Part shown: piece after piece, positions 1 to 11,286 of the stretch
How the letters are laid out: each line of letters starts with the position of its first letter
Position numbering within the stretch: the first letter of the stretch is position 1
NCBI GenBank assembly: GCA_019054805.1
Contig: JAHQIY010000024.1
Location: forward strand, 744,001 to 808,000
Direction of reading: 5' to 3'
Source: Brachionus manjavacas
Lineage: Eukaryota; Rotifera; Eurotatoria; Ploima; Brachionidae
DNA length: 64,000 nt
Made by a program: the position numbers and the translations under genes
The notes under the pieces: model-generated
Told to the model about the DNA's origin: nothing
What the model saw: the letters and a program-made list of their open reading frames with translations, nothing else
Databases searched by the model: none

Positions 1-631
1 CAAAAAATTCCAACATTTGTAAATAATCCTTTAAAAAAAAAATTTAAGTAGAGACCAACCCAATGCCCTATACTAGAAGCTATATAAGAAAAATTTACAA
101 GGATTGCTCTGATAAAAGAACAAAAGTCTTGAAAAAAAAAACAAAAAAACTTAAATCTTTATACGGCAAGCACTTATCATTAGCTATTTCTTTTTCAACA
201 TAGTTTACATAAGCACCTTCCCCAATCAAAATTCCAAACAAACTAAAAATGACAACCATCAATGATATTAAGAATGTTTTAAGGGAAAAATTTTAATTTT
301 TATCAAGATTCACGTCCTCAATTCGAAGATTTTTTGTAAAAATTCTTTGATTACTATTCCATACCAGCTCTAATTTTTCTTGATTTATACTCTTAATAAA
401 TCCAATTTGAATTTATCCTTAAGAAAAAATTTTAAACAATATTTAATTATAATGCATGATATTAATTTCACACCATTTGATCTTTTAAATGAAACTTTAT
501 CATTGATTTTAAAATTCATTTTTTAGCTTCAGCTTAACTTTGTCTAAAATTTTTAAAATGAATTTATACATAAATTAATTTATGTGCAATTTTTAAAAAA
601 TATGCTATGTTCAGTTTAACATCTAAATTTT

Positions 632-931
632 AGCTCATTATTCAGAACAAGTATTGGAGTTAAACAAGGTGGTCTTCTATCACCTAAGCTTTTCTCAATA
701 AACGTCGAAGACCTTATTAATGAAATAGAATCAAAAAATCTGAGTACAAAGATACATGGGCTTAACACAGGAATAGTCCTTTATGCTGATGATATATTCC
801 TCCTAATTTCAAACATCAAAGAACTTCAAGAAGCATTAGATATCTGCGAAAAATATGGAATTATAAATGAAATAAAATTTAATGCAGACAAAACGCAACT
901 CATAATATTCGGGAAAAAGACAAAAAAATAG
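632..931 (+). pseudogene. Non-LTR retrotransposon RT fragment, unit 1
   Basis: An open stretch of about 99 codons contains the LINE RT signatures GVKQGGLLSP (finger/palm turn before the catalytic motif) and YADDI (catalytic aspartates). It ends at a TAG after a lysine-rich tail. There is no upstream start and no N-terminal RT or endonuclease here, so it is a fragment. It is carried in each composite unit. Immediately downstream it is fused to the GC-rich gypsy fragment by a deletion. Confidence 0.8.
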
Positions 932-969
932 AAAGAAAGCCAAAGATGTAAAATAAAAAAAATCAAAGA

Positions 970-1533
970 TGCCATCTGGCCCGTGGCAAGAGGTCAGCGG
1001 CGATTTCTACGGCCCAAGTCAACTGGCAAGTACTTGTTCGTCAACCATTGTAACTACTCTCGTTGGATAAGCGTGAAGGAGTTTACCACTGTCTCATTAT
1101 CGAACCACCTAACCAATCTCTTCAGCACCTTGGGAGCACCGCTGATCTATAAGACAGATAACGGATCTTTCTCCCAGTCACACGATTTCGCCAACTTCAG
1201 AAAGCAGTGGGTTTTACTCATCGCAAAATCGCACCCGAATGGCCAAGAGCAAACGCTGAGGCAGAAGCTATGATGAAAAAGCTTGGTAAGGTCGTGAGAA
1301 CAGCAGAACTGTCCGGCATGAACCGAATAGTGGCTAACGGGACGCCATCGGTCAGGCTAACGTGCGCCTCAAGAGCGATGGACAAGGCCATAAGACGCAC
1401 AAGATTCCCTTGTCGGACCGTGGAAGACCTTTGCACAGAGGTTCAGGGTGCCAAGCTGTTCAGTAAATTGGATATATCAATGGCCTTTCACCAGCTTGAG
1501 CTTGATGAGGAATCAAGGCAACTCACTGGTTGA
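970..1533 (+). pseudogene. GC-rich Ty3/gypsy integrase-RT chimeric fragment, unit 1
   Basis: About 560 bp with obviously higher G+C than its surroundings. The first part reads as the Ty3/gypsy integrase core (GPWQEVSGDFYGP in one frame, then a region with YKTDNGS around the second catalytic Asp in another). The last part reads as RT (NKAIRRTR-like block, TVEDL, KLDISMAFHQLELDEE). Integrase precedes RT, the reverse of the canonical gypsy order, and frames shift between blocks, so it cannot encode a working polyprotein. Family features resemble the Mag/Steamer-like branch (inference). Confidence 0.75.
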
Positions 1534-1797
1534 ATCAGTATCATTTATTTTTTCTAATTTAAAATGTTCCCTTAAAATTTGAGAATTTTCATTTTGGTGT
1601 TCATAAAAACAAACATCCTTTTAATGATTTCGTGTAAAAAAAGGCAATTTTTTATCCTTTTAAATTACTTCAAAGCTATCATCATTTGTCTGATTATACA
1701 ATTTTTCAGAAACGCTTGCAGATCGAAGCCGAAAAAAAAAATTTGCTTATTCTTTAATAAGATATTTTTGAAAAAACCTCGTTAAGATCTCTCAAAA

Positions 1798-1965
1798 ATG
1801 CTTTGGCAAATTTTGTGCACTGACAAGGCTGTCGATCAATTAGAGGAACATTTTGGTCCTAGCCCTTTAAAATTTTTTAAAAGGAAAATGCAAAACAATT
1901 TATTACCAAAATCTGATTCCGATTTTCAGTTGCAAAACGTGAGACACCATTTTGACCAATACTAA
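1798..1965 (+). CDS. Recurrent 55-codon ORF in segment B, unit 1
   Basis: The ATG-to-TAA frame gives 55 residues beginning MLWQILCTDKAVDQLEEHFG and ending in RHHFDQY. It has a balanced, protein-like composition unlike the poly-Phe/Lys frames around it. The same frame recurs at 5706-5873 and 11,119-11,286, and inverted near 31,880-32,045 and 26,450-26,615, with few changes. I do not recognise the family. It is probably a remnant of a transposon protein captured in the repeat. Confidence 0.35.
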   Translation: MLWQILCTDKAVDQLEEHFGPSPLKFFKRKMQNNLLPKSDSDFQLQNVRHHFDQY

Positions 1966-2013
1966 AGTTCAAATCAGAATTTGGGTTGTTAATTTAAAAA
2001 TAAAAAAAATTGC

Positions 2014-2406
2014 TCAGCTTTTAGAAAAAGAAATTACATTTTTTTTTGAAAAATAATTATTTTTCAGTAATGATACAAATAAGCAAATTAAAAAAACAGT
2101 CAAAAGAACTATAAAAAATCTGGTCATTGATATTATATTTATATCAATTCTGATATCTATAGAATTTTTAGAAATGTTCAAAAAGTTTGAAACCGTCAAA
2201 TTCGTTGAAATCGAAGACTTTTTAGCCGCAATTTTTGTACTTGATTTAAATTTCTCCAAAAACGCATTGAACGAACTCACTTTATAAAGAAATATTAATG
2301 AAAAAAACAGTTGAAACCGGATACAAGGTAAAGAAAGCTTAAAGAAACTTTTGAGTAAAAAAAATAGATTAGAAAAGAAGATCAAAATACAAAGAAATCG
2401 GTTCAA
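2014..2406 (-). pseudogene. AT-rich membrane-like ORF in segment B, unit 1
   Basis: 130 codons, rich in Phe, Ile, Lys and Ser, with a hydrophobic run near the C-terminus (FFIVLLTVFLICLFV). The frame recurs in every copy of segment B, but homopolymer indels shorten it in units 2 and 3 (5929-6234, 11,335-11,649). The inverted copy is 31,427-31,819. The composition is what random AT-rich DNA gives, so coding status is doubtful. Confidence 0.2.
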
Positions 2407-2639
2407 ACTTCTTTTAAAACAGATTTCATAAGGCCATTTAAATTTTGAGCTAGGTTAGAAAGAGACTGACTGAAATTCCAAAATCAAATAATTCATTTTT
2501 GAAAATGACTAATCAATTTTTGAAAATTTTGTTTCAATAAACAATTAAAAAGTTTTTTCTTGAGATGTATGCTATAAATTTTTTTTAATATTAAATCATT
2601 TATATGGAAAAAATAAATTGAAAATAATATTTCAAAAAG

Positions 2640-2843
2640 AATTTTGACAAATGAAACAAAAAAAAACTTAGAATTGTAAATTTTTCAAACACACTTTTTT
2701 TACCGACTTCAAGCATATCAAACATTTTTATCAATTGATTTTTTTTTAACGAATTTGACCATAAGTTCCTCTTTAATAAAAACATTTTTTTCAATATGGT
2801 TTCTGCAGCATCTTGCATTTTCATCAATAATTATTCTTTTCAT
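2640..2843 (-). pseudogene. Possible DDE transposase N-terminal remnant, unit 1
   Basis: The minus frame from 2843 contains DENARCCRNHI followed by a charged helix ending EVGKKSV. This cysteine/histidine block resembles the N-terminal segment of ISL2EU/Harbinger-like transposase ORFs as I know them. Stops and AT slippage end it quickly. Copies lie at about 6540-6749 (-) and 30,992-31,237 (+). The family is a tentative call. Confidence 0.3.
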
Positions 2844-3103
2844 TTTAAATGAATGAATAATTGAATTTTTATTAATTGATCGCAGTTAAATCCTATCAGA
2901 ACGCTTCCGTCAACAAATAAAACAGCAATTATGCGAATTTATAGCTGTTTCTAACTTTTTTGTGGACATTTAAATATATTTTTTATCTAAAAAATGAAGG
3001 TTAAGTTCAAGTTTCATAAAAATATTATTTTGTGTTATTATCGATTAGAGTGATATAATAAATATAGTTTTAACATTTTACTCTTGATTCTTCAGTTATA
3101 ACT

Positions 3104-3316
3104 TTAATAAAAATGTAAATTATGCACAGTTTTGTATAAATAGATTTCAGTGTAAGGAGACAAGCTCCAATAAACATTATATCCTAAATAGATAACAAAT
3201 ATTAAATTCAAATCTTCAAATGAAAAAAAATACTTTTTATCCAACAAATTAAAAAATTCTGCTTTTTTCTTCATCGTATAATCCAAATGAGAACATAAGC
3301 CAACAAGCGAACTCAT
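3104..3316 (-). pseudogene. Unrecognised 70-codon ORF in segment B, unit 1
   Basis: The frame contains KKYFFSFEDLNLIFVIYLGY and ends TVHNLHFY. It recurs at 7010-7201 (-) and 30,520-30,732 (+). The frame upstream of the ATG continues with a stop between two protein-like stretches, suggesting a decayed longer ORF, possibly the same transposase as the neighbouring DENARCCRNHI block. No family is assigned. Confidence 0.25.
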
Positions 3317-3982
3317 TATTTTTAAATCAGAGCCATTTAATTGTCTCTTCTACATTTTTTATATCGCTAATTGTTATTGTTTCCATTGTTATAATTAGAA
3401 CTTTTTATTCATTTATTTTAAACCTAACAAAAGAAATTAGAGTAAGAAAAATTAAAATTTAATGCAATCGAAAATTACTTTTTAATTTTTTGACAAGTTT
3501 CTGAATTTTTTTGATGGTAAAATAAAATACCTCCATTCCGTGGATAAAAGCCAATCTGAGAATGGCCAAAAATAATTGGTAGATACTTGTCGAAACAATT
3601 CAATGAATGATTTCGAGATATTGAAAGTTAAATAATTATTATTTTTGGTAATAAATGGTCTGGCGATATTGCGGATTTTTTTTGCTGGTCTCGAGACCCA
3701 GGACGAAAGTTAGACCGATAGCGGACTTCTCTGCATTAACAAGGTCCATAAAATAATATTTTTCTTATTAAAATTTTAAAAAAATTTTATTTTTTAAAGA
3801 AAAAACAATAATATTACACTCTTTTTTTCTAGCATATAAACATATAAAAAAATTAAACTTTAAAAAAATTATATCAAAGGTGATAACACAAATAATAATT
3901 TGAAAAAATTCCAAAAAATTCCAACATTTGTAAATAATCCTTTAAAAAAAAATTTAAGTAGAGACCAACCCAATGCCCTATA

Positions 3983-4171
3983 CTAGAAGCTATATAAGAA
4001 AAATTTACAAGGATTGCTCTGATAAAAGAACAAAAGTCTTGAAAAAAAAACAAAAAAACTTAAATCTTTATACGGCAAGCACTTATCATTAGCTATTTCT
4101 TTTTCAACATAGTTTACATAAGCACCTTCCCCAATCAAAATTCCAAACAAACTAAAAATGACAACCATCAA
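3983..4171 (-). pseudogene. Unrecognised 62-codon ORF in segment A
   Basis: The frame begins MMVVIFSLFGILIGEGAYVN. It is intact here and in the inverted copy (29,664-29,852), but frameshifted by a homopolymer in units 1 and 3. It is short and AT-driven, with a hydrophobic start. I do not recognise it. Confidence 0.2.
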
Positions 4172-4540
4172 TGATATTAAGAATGTTTTAAGGGAAAAAT
4201 TTTAATTTTTATCAAGATTCACGTCCTCAATTCGAAGATTTTTTGTAAAAATTCTTTGATTACTATTCCATACCAGCTCTAATTTTTCTTGATTTATACT
4301 CTTAATAAATCCAATTTGAATTTATCCTTAAGAAAAAATTTTAAACAATATTTAATTATAATGCATGATATTAATTTCACACCATTTGATCTTTTAAATG
4401 AAACTTTATCATTGATTTTAAAATTCATTTTTTAGCTTCAGCTTAACTTTGTCTAAAATTTTTAAAATGAATTTATACATAAATTAATTTATGTGCAATT
4501 TTTAAAAAATATGCTATGTTCAGTTTAACATCTAAATTTT

Positions 4541-4840
4541 AGCTCATTATTCAGAACAAGTATTGGAGTTAAACAAGGTGGTCTTCTATCACCTAAGCTT
4601 TTCTCAATAAACGTCGAAGACCTTATTAATGAAATAGAATCAAAAAATCTGAGTACAAAGATACATGGGCTTAACACAGGAATAGTCCTTTATGCTGATG
4701 ATATATTCCTCCTAATTTCAAACATCAAAGAACTTCAAGAAGCATTAGATATCTGCGAAAAATATGGAATTATAAATGAAATAAAATTTAATGCAGACAA
4801 AACGCAACTCATAATATTCGGGAAAAAGACAAAAAAATAG
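4541..4840 (+). pseudogene. Non-LTR RT fragment, unit 2
   Basis: Second copy of the RT block with GVKQGGLLSP and YADDI and the same terminal TAG, offset 3909 bp from unit 1. It is truncated at the same downstream deletion junction. Confidence 0.8.
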
Positions 4841-4876
4841 AAAGAAAGCCAAAGATGTAAAATAAAAAATCAAAGA

Positions 4877-5440
4877 TGCCATCTGGCCCGTGGCAAGAGG
4901 TCAGCGGCGATTTCTACGGCCCAAGTCAACTGGCAAGTACTTGTTCGTCAACCATTGTAACTACTCTCGTTGGATAAGCGTGAAGGAGTTTACCACTGTC
5001 TCATTATCGAACCACCTAACCAATCTCTTCAGCACCTTGGGAGCACCGCTGATCTATAAGACAGATAACGGATCTTTCTCCCAGTCACACGATTTCGCCA
5101 ACTTCAGAAAGCAGTGGGTTTTACTCATCGCAAAATCGCACCCGAATGGCCAAGAGCAAACGCTGAGGCAGAAGCTATGATGAAAAAGCTTGGTAAGGTC
5201 GTGAGAACAGCAGAACTGTCCGGCATGAACCGAATAGTGGCTAACGGGACGCCATCGGTCAGGCTAACGTGCGCCTCAAGAGCGATGGACAAGGCCATAA
5301 GACGCACAAGATTCCCTTGTCGGACCGTGGAAGACCTTTGCACAGAGGTTCAGGGTGCCAAGCTGTTCAGTAAATTGGATATATCAATGGCCTTTCACCA
5401 GCTTGAGCTTGATGAGGAATCAAGGCAACTCACTGGTTGA
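4877..5440 (+). pseudogene. GC-rich gypsy integrase-RT chimera, unit 2
   Basis: Near-identical to the unit 1 block, including the frame changes and the final TGA after RQLTG. It carries the same variant residues as unit 1 (FSQS and MDKA, against PSQS and MNKA in unit 3). This shows that units 1 and 2 are closest relatives. Confidence 0.75.
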
Positions 5441-8400
5441 ATCAGTATCATTTATTTTTTCTAATTTAAAATGTTCCCTTAAAATTTGAGAATTTTCATT
5501 TTGGTGTTCATAAAAACAAACATCCTTTTAATGATTTCGTGTAAAAAAAGGCAATTTTTTATCCTTTTAAATTACTTCAAAGCTATCATCATTTGTCTGA
5601 TTATACAATTTTTCAGAAACGCTTGCAGATCGAAGCCGAAAAAAAAAAATTTGCTTATTCTTTAATAAGATATTTTTGAAAAAACCTCGTTAAGATCTCT
5701 CAAAAATGCTTTGGCAAATTTTGTGCACTGACAAGGCTGTCGATCAATTAGAGGAACATTTTGGTCCTAGCCCTTTAAAATTTTTTAAAAGGAAAATGCA
5801 AAACAATTTATTACCAAAATCTGATTCCGATTTTCAGTTGCAAAACGTGAGACACCATTTTGACCAATACTAAAGTTCAAATCAGAATTTGGGTTGTTAA
5901 TTTAAAAATAAAAAAAATTGCTCAGCTTTTAGAAAAAGAAATTACATTTTTTTGAAAAATAATTATTTTTCAGTAATGATACAAATAAGCAAATTAAAAA
6001 AACAGTCAAAAGAACTATAAAAAATCTGGTCATTGATATTATATTTATATCAATTCTGATATCTATAGAATTTTTAGAAATGTTCAAAAAGTTTGAAACC
6101 GTCAAATTCGTTGAAATCGAAGACTTTTTAGCCGCAATTTTTGTACTTGATTTAAATTTCTCCAAAAACGCATTGAACGAACTCACTTTATAAAGAAATA
6201 TTAATGAAAAAAAAACAGTTGAAACCGGATACAAGGTAAAGAAAGCTTAAAGAAACTTTTGAGTAAAAAAATAGATTAGAAAAGAAGATCAAAATACAAA
6301 GAAATCGGTTCAAACTTCTTTTAAAACAGATTTCATAAGGCCATTTAAATTTTGAGCTAGGTTAGAAAGAGACTGACTGAAATTCCAAAATCAAATAATT
6401 CATTTTTGAAAATGACTAATCAATTTTTGAAAATTTTGTTTCAATAAACAATTAAAAAGTTTTTCTTGAGATGTATGCTATAAATTTTTTTAATATTAAA
6501 TCATTTATATGGAAAAAATAAATTGAAAATAATATTTCAAAAAGAATTTTGACAAATGAAACAAAAAAAAACTTAGAATTGTAAATTTTTCAAACACACT
6601 TTTTTTACCGACTTCAAGCATATCAAACATTTTTATCAATTGATTTTTTTTTTAACGAATTTGACCATAAGTTCCTCTTTAATAAAAACATTTTTTTCAA
6701 TATGGTTTCTGCAGCATCTTGCATTTTCATCAATAATTATTCTTTTCATTTTAAATGAATGAATAATTGAATTTTTATTAATTGATCGCAGTTAAATCCT
6801 ATCAGAACGCTTCCGTCAACAAATAAAACAGCAATTATGCGAATTTATAGCTGTTTCTAACTTTTTTGTGGACATTTAAATATATTTTTTATCTAAAAAA
6901 TGAAGGTTAAGTTCAAGTTTCATAAAAATATTATTTTGTGTTATTATCGATTAGAGTGATATAATAAATATAGTTTTAACATTTTACTCTTGATTCTTCT
7001 GTTATAACTTTAATAAAAATGTAAATTATGCACAGTTTTGTATAAATAGATTTCAGTGTAAGGAGACAAGCTCCAATAAACATTATATCCTAAATAGATA
7101 ACAAATATTAAATTCAAATCTTCAAATGAAAAAAAATACTTTTTATCCAACAAATTAAAAAATTCTGCTTTTTCTTCATCGTATAATCCAAATGAGAACA
7201 TAAGCCAACAAGCGAACTCATTATTTTTAAATCAGAGCCATTTAATTGTCTCTTCTACATTTTTTATATCGCTAATTGTTATTGTTTCCATTGTTATAAT
7301 TAGAACTTTTTATTCATTTATTTTAAACCTAACAAAAGAAATTAGAGTAAGAAAAATTAAAATTTAATGCAATCGAAAATTACTTTTTAATTTTTTGACA
7401 AGTTTCTGAATTTTTTGATGGTAAAATAAAATACCTCCATTCCGTGGATAAAAGCCAATCTGAGAATGGCCAAAAATAATTGGTAGATACTTGTCGAAAC
7501 AATTCAATGAATGATTTCGAGATATTGAAAGTTAAATAATTATTATTTTTGGTAATAAATGGTCTGGCGATATTGCGGATTTTTTTTGCTGGTCTCGAGA
7601 CCCAGGACGAAAGTTAGACCGATAGCGGACTTCTCTGCATTAACAAGGTCCATAAAATAATATTTTTCTTATTAAAATTTTAAAAAAATTTTATTTTTTA
7701 AAGAAAAAACAATAATATTACACTCTTTTTTTTCTAGCATATAAACATATAAAAAAAATTAAACTTTAAAAAAATTATATCAAAGGTGATAACACAAATA
7801 ATAATTTGAAAAAATTCCAAAAAATTCCAACATTTGTAAATAATCCTTTAAAAAAAAAATTTAAGTAGAGACCAACCCAATGCCCTATACTAGAAGCTAT
7901 ATAAGAAAAATTTACAAGGATTGCTCTGATAAAAGAACAAAAGTCTTGAAAAAAAAAACAAAAAAACTTAAATCTTTATACGGCAAGCACTTATCATTAG
8001 CTATTTCTTTTTCAACATAGTTTACATAAGCACCTTCCCCAATCAAAATTCCAAACAAACTAAAAATGACAACCATCAATGATATTAAGAATGTTTTAAG
8101 GGAAAAATTTTAATTTTTATCAAGATTCACGTCCTCAATTCGAAGATTTTTTGTAAAAATTCTTTGATTACTATTCCATACCAGCTCTAATTTTTCTTGA
8201 TTTATACTCTTAATAAATCCAATTTGAATTTATCCTTAAGAAAAAATTTTAAACAATATTTAATTATAATGCATGATATTAATTTCACACCATTTGATCT
8301 TTTAAATGAAACTTTATCATTGATTTTAAAATTCATTTTTTAGCTTCAGCTTAACTTTGTCTAAAATTTTTAAAATGAATTTATACATAAATTAATTTAT

Positions 8401-8448
8401 GTGCAATTTTTAAAAAATATGCTATGTTCAGTTTAACATCTAAATTTT

Positions 8449-9446
8449 AGCTCATTATTCAGAACAAGTATTGGAGTTAAACAAGGTGGTCTTCTATCAC
8501 CTAAGCTTTTCTCAATAAACGTCGAAGACCTTATTAATGAAATAGAATCAAAAAATCTGAGTACAAAGATACATGGGCTTAACACAGGAATAGTCCTTTA
8601 TGCTGATGATATATTCCTCCTAATTTCAAACATCAAAGAACTTCAAGAAGCATTAGATATCTGCGAAAAATATGGAATTATAAATGAAATAAAATTTAAT
8701 GCAGACAAAACGCAACTCATAATATTCGGGAAAAAGACAAAAAAATAGAAAGAAAGCCAAAGATGTAAAATAAAGAGATAAATGTAGCTGAAAATATAAA
8801 ATACCTTGGCGTGTATCTAAACAGGAAAAACAATAACAAAGACCAAATTGATACTCGTATTAAATCAGCCTTTAAGGCGATGGCATCAATTAAATATCTC
8901 CAAACTGAAAATCAGCAACTAAATTTGAAAATAAAAATCCAACTCTATAAAGTATTTGTCAGACCTGTTTTAATATATGGATTAGAAAATTATGCACTTA
9001 ATGGAATAGAGATAAAAAAATTACAAACAACAGAGAGCACAATTATCAAAAGAATGTTGAACTTAAAAAAAAGCTCGCGTTCTCCAAATCTACTTTTAGC
9101 TTTTGGTCTTGAAAGAATTGAGCAAAAGTTGATGAAAAAAAAACTAGGGTTTTTTAATAGACTTGGTAATAATGAGCTGACAAAACAAATACTTCAAATT
9201 TTAGAAGAATGTGAATCTGAGATAAAAAATTTAAGCAACAAATCCAGCCTAAAGAAAATAGCTGAGTATTTAAAATACGATGAACTTGATTTTAATGTCT
9301 TAATTCCACTACTTAACCTGAAAATGAAAGAAATATCCAAACAAGATAATAATAATGGAATACGAGACTCAATACGAACATGCCTAGAAAATATCGAAAA
9401 AGAAACTTACAGAAAAATGCTAGTTGAATCAACAAAAAGCAACTGA
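8449..9446 (+). pseudogene. Non-LTR retrotransposon RT and C-terminal part, unit 3
   Basis: The longest copy of the LINE. The RT palm (GVKQGGLLSP, YADDI) ends at TAG 8746-8748. A frame shift then opens about 8775-9446. That frame starts with ENIKYLGVYLNRK, the conserved segment following the LINE RT thumb, and continues with FVRPVLIYG and a charged C-terminal region ending STKSN. The N-terminal RT and endonuclease are missing. The AP-endonuclease remnant at 40.7-41.8 kb could belong to a similar family. About 110 bp downstream (TCGACTTGATTGCCTCC region) is shared with the inverted copy and is probably 3' UTR. Confidence 0.75.
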
Positions 9447-9699
9447 CAAAAAAGGGGATAAGTACATACCATTTACATCCATTGTTGAGTGAAGTGCATT
9501 GAAATTGCCTCTCTCCTAACTCGACTTGATTGCCTCCTGGATCGACTCGGTAAACCGGTTTTTTATTTAAAAACTTTTAGTAACTTAAATTATTTTTTTT
9601 AAATGAAATAAATTTACAACTTAAATCTTTAGAAAAATAACTCTCAAACGTTAAATTTTTTGTTGTATTCTTGAAGATTTTATTTTAAAAATAATATTT

Positions 9700-9960
9700 T
9701 TTATTATTTTTAAATTGTTATTTAATTCAAGTCTAAGCAAAATAAATCCTTAATAGAGAAATATTCTTTTTCATTAAGGAAAAAAAGAAACAACGACTGC
9801 TTGAAAGTAAAATTGAAAAGTTTTTTATGAAATAATGTAGATTTTCATCTTGCCAAAATTGACATTTTTTTTGGAAATCTATAAAAATTAGATAATTTTG
9901 CGGAAAGATGAGTATAAATCCTTTATTTTGATATAAAAATTAAGTCGACGATAATCTTTA
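9700..9960. repeat. AT-rich spacer repeat (copy also at 14.6 kb and inverted at 27.8 kb)
   Basis: The segment containing TTCAAGTCTAAGCAAAATAA and GATTTTCATCTTGCC recurs at about 14,591-14,838 and in reverse at about 27,780-28,060. It forms the link between the LINE 3' tail and the gypsy fragment in the full-length unit. No coding content was seen. Confidence 0.75.
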
Positions 9961-9969
9961 AGTGTTCAT

Positions 9970-10853
9970 TAACCTTGTAATCAAGGGAGGCAGCAGCCAC
10001 GATCTGATTGGAAGGCTAGGCGAGTTTAAAGCGTTTTCCATCAATTTAGTGTAACTGAGCGCGGCTTCTTACTCATAGGCAACGAATAGTCATTCCAAAC
10101 TCTCTTCAAGATCGTGTAGTAGAGATAGCCCACATTGTTCTACAAGGAATAGTGAAAACGAAGCCCTTATCCGGTCGCGCGTTTGGTTCCCAGGCATTGA
10201 GAAGAGAGTCGAGGAGCGGGTCAAATCATGTCGTGAATGCCAAGCGAACGTCGGCAAGCCAAGCTTTGAGCCACTTAGACCATCAAAGATGCCATCTGGC
10301 CCGTGGCAAGAGGTCAGCGGCGATTTCTACGGCCGAAGTCAACTGGCAAGTACTTGTTCGTCAACCATTGTAACTACTCTCGTTGGATAAGCGTGAAGGA
10401 GTTTACCACTGTCTCATTATCGAACCACCTAACCAATCTCTTCAGCACCTTGGGAGCACCGCTGATCTATAAGACAGATAACGGATCTCCCTCCCAGTCA
10501 CACGATTTCGCCAACTTCAGAAAGCAGTGGGTTTTACTCATCGCAAAATCGCACCCGAATGGCCAAGAGCAAACGCTGAGGCAGAAGCTATGATGAAAAA
10601 GCTTGGTAAAGTCGTGAGAACAGCAGAACTGTCCGGCATGAACCGAATAGTGGCTAACGGGACGCCATCGGTCAGGCTAACGTGCGCCTCAAGAGCGATG
10701 AACAAGGCCATAAGACGCACAAGATTCCCTTGTCGGACCGTGGAAGACCTTTGCACAGAGGTTCAGGGTGCCAAGCTGTTCAGTAAATTGGATATATCAA
10801 TGGCCTTTCACCAGCTTGAGCTTGATGAGGAATCAAGGCAACTCACTGGTTGA
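9970..10853 (+). pseudogene. Longest direct GC-rich gypsy integrase-RT chimera, unit 3
   Basis: The most complete direct copy. The 5' part reads as the gypsy region ahead of integrase (FSVTERGFLL), then the HHCC zinc-binding domain. The first His is kept in EIAH, the second is lost, and both cysteines are kept in SCREC. The integrase core follows (GDFYG) and then the RT block (KLDISMAFHQLELDEE). Several frame changes and a TAA break it. G+C is visibly near 50 percent against about 25 percent in flanking DNA. No LTRs are seen beside it. Confidence 0.75.
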
Positions 10854-11118
10854 ATCAGTATCATTTATTTTTTCTAATTTAAAATGTTCCCTTAAAATTT
10901 GAGAATTTTCATTTTGGTGTTCATAAAAACAAACATCCTTTTAATGAAATCGTGTAAAAAAAGGCAATTTTTTATCTTTTTTAATTACTTCAAAGCTATC
11001 ATCATTTGTCTGATTATACAATTTTTCAGAAACGCTTGCAGATCGAAGCCGAAAAAAAAAAATTTGCTTATTCTTTAATAAGATATTTTTGAAAAAACCT
11101 CGTTAAGATCTCTCAAAA

Positions 11119-11286
11119 ATGCTTTGGCAAATTTTGTGCACTGACAAGGCTGTCGATCAATTAGAGGAACATTTTGGTCCTAACCCTTTAAAATTTTTTA
11201 AAAGGAAAATGCAAAACAATTTATTACCAAAATCTGATTCCGATTTTCAGTTGCAAAACGTGAGACACCATTTTGACCAATACTAA
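11119..11286 (+). CDS. Recurrent 55-codon ORF in segment B, unit 3
   Basis: Third direct copy of the frame described at 1798-1965. One visible change (S to N in the FGPSPLK block) leaves it open. Its conservation in all copies reflects recent amplification and does not prove expression. Confidence 0.3.
   Translation: MLWQILCTDKAVDQLEEHFGPNPLKFFKRKMQNNLLPKSDSDFQLQNVRHHFDQY

Noticed and set aside
1218-1436. Open minus frame opposite the gypsy fragment (also at 5125, 10,538 and, reversed, 26,971 and 32,396)
   Set aside because: It is the antisense shadow of the integrase-RT block and has no independent support.
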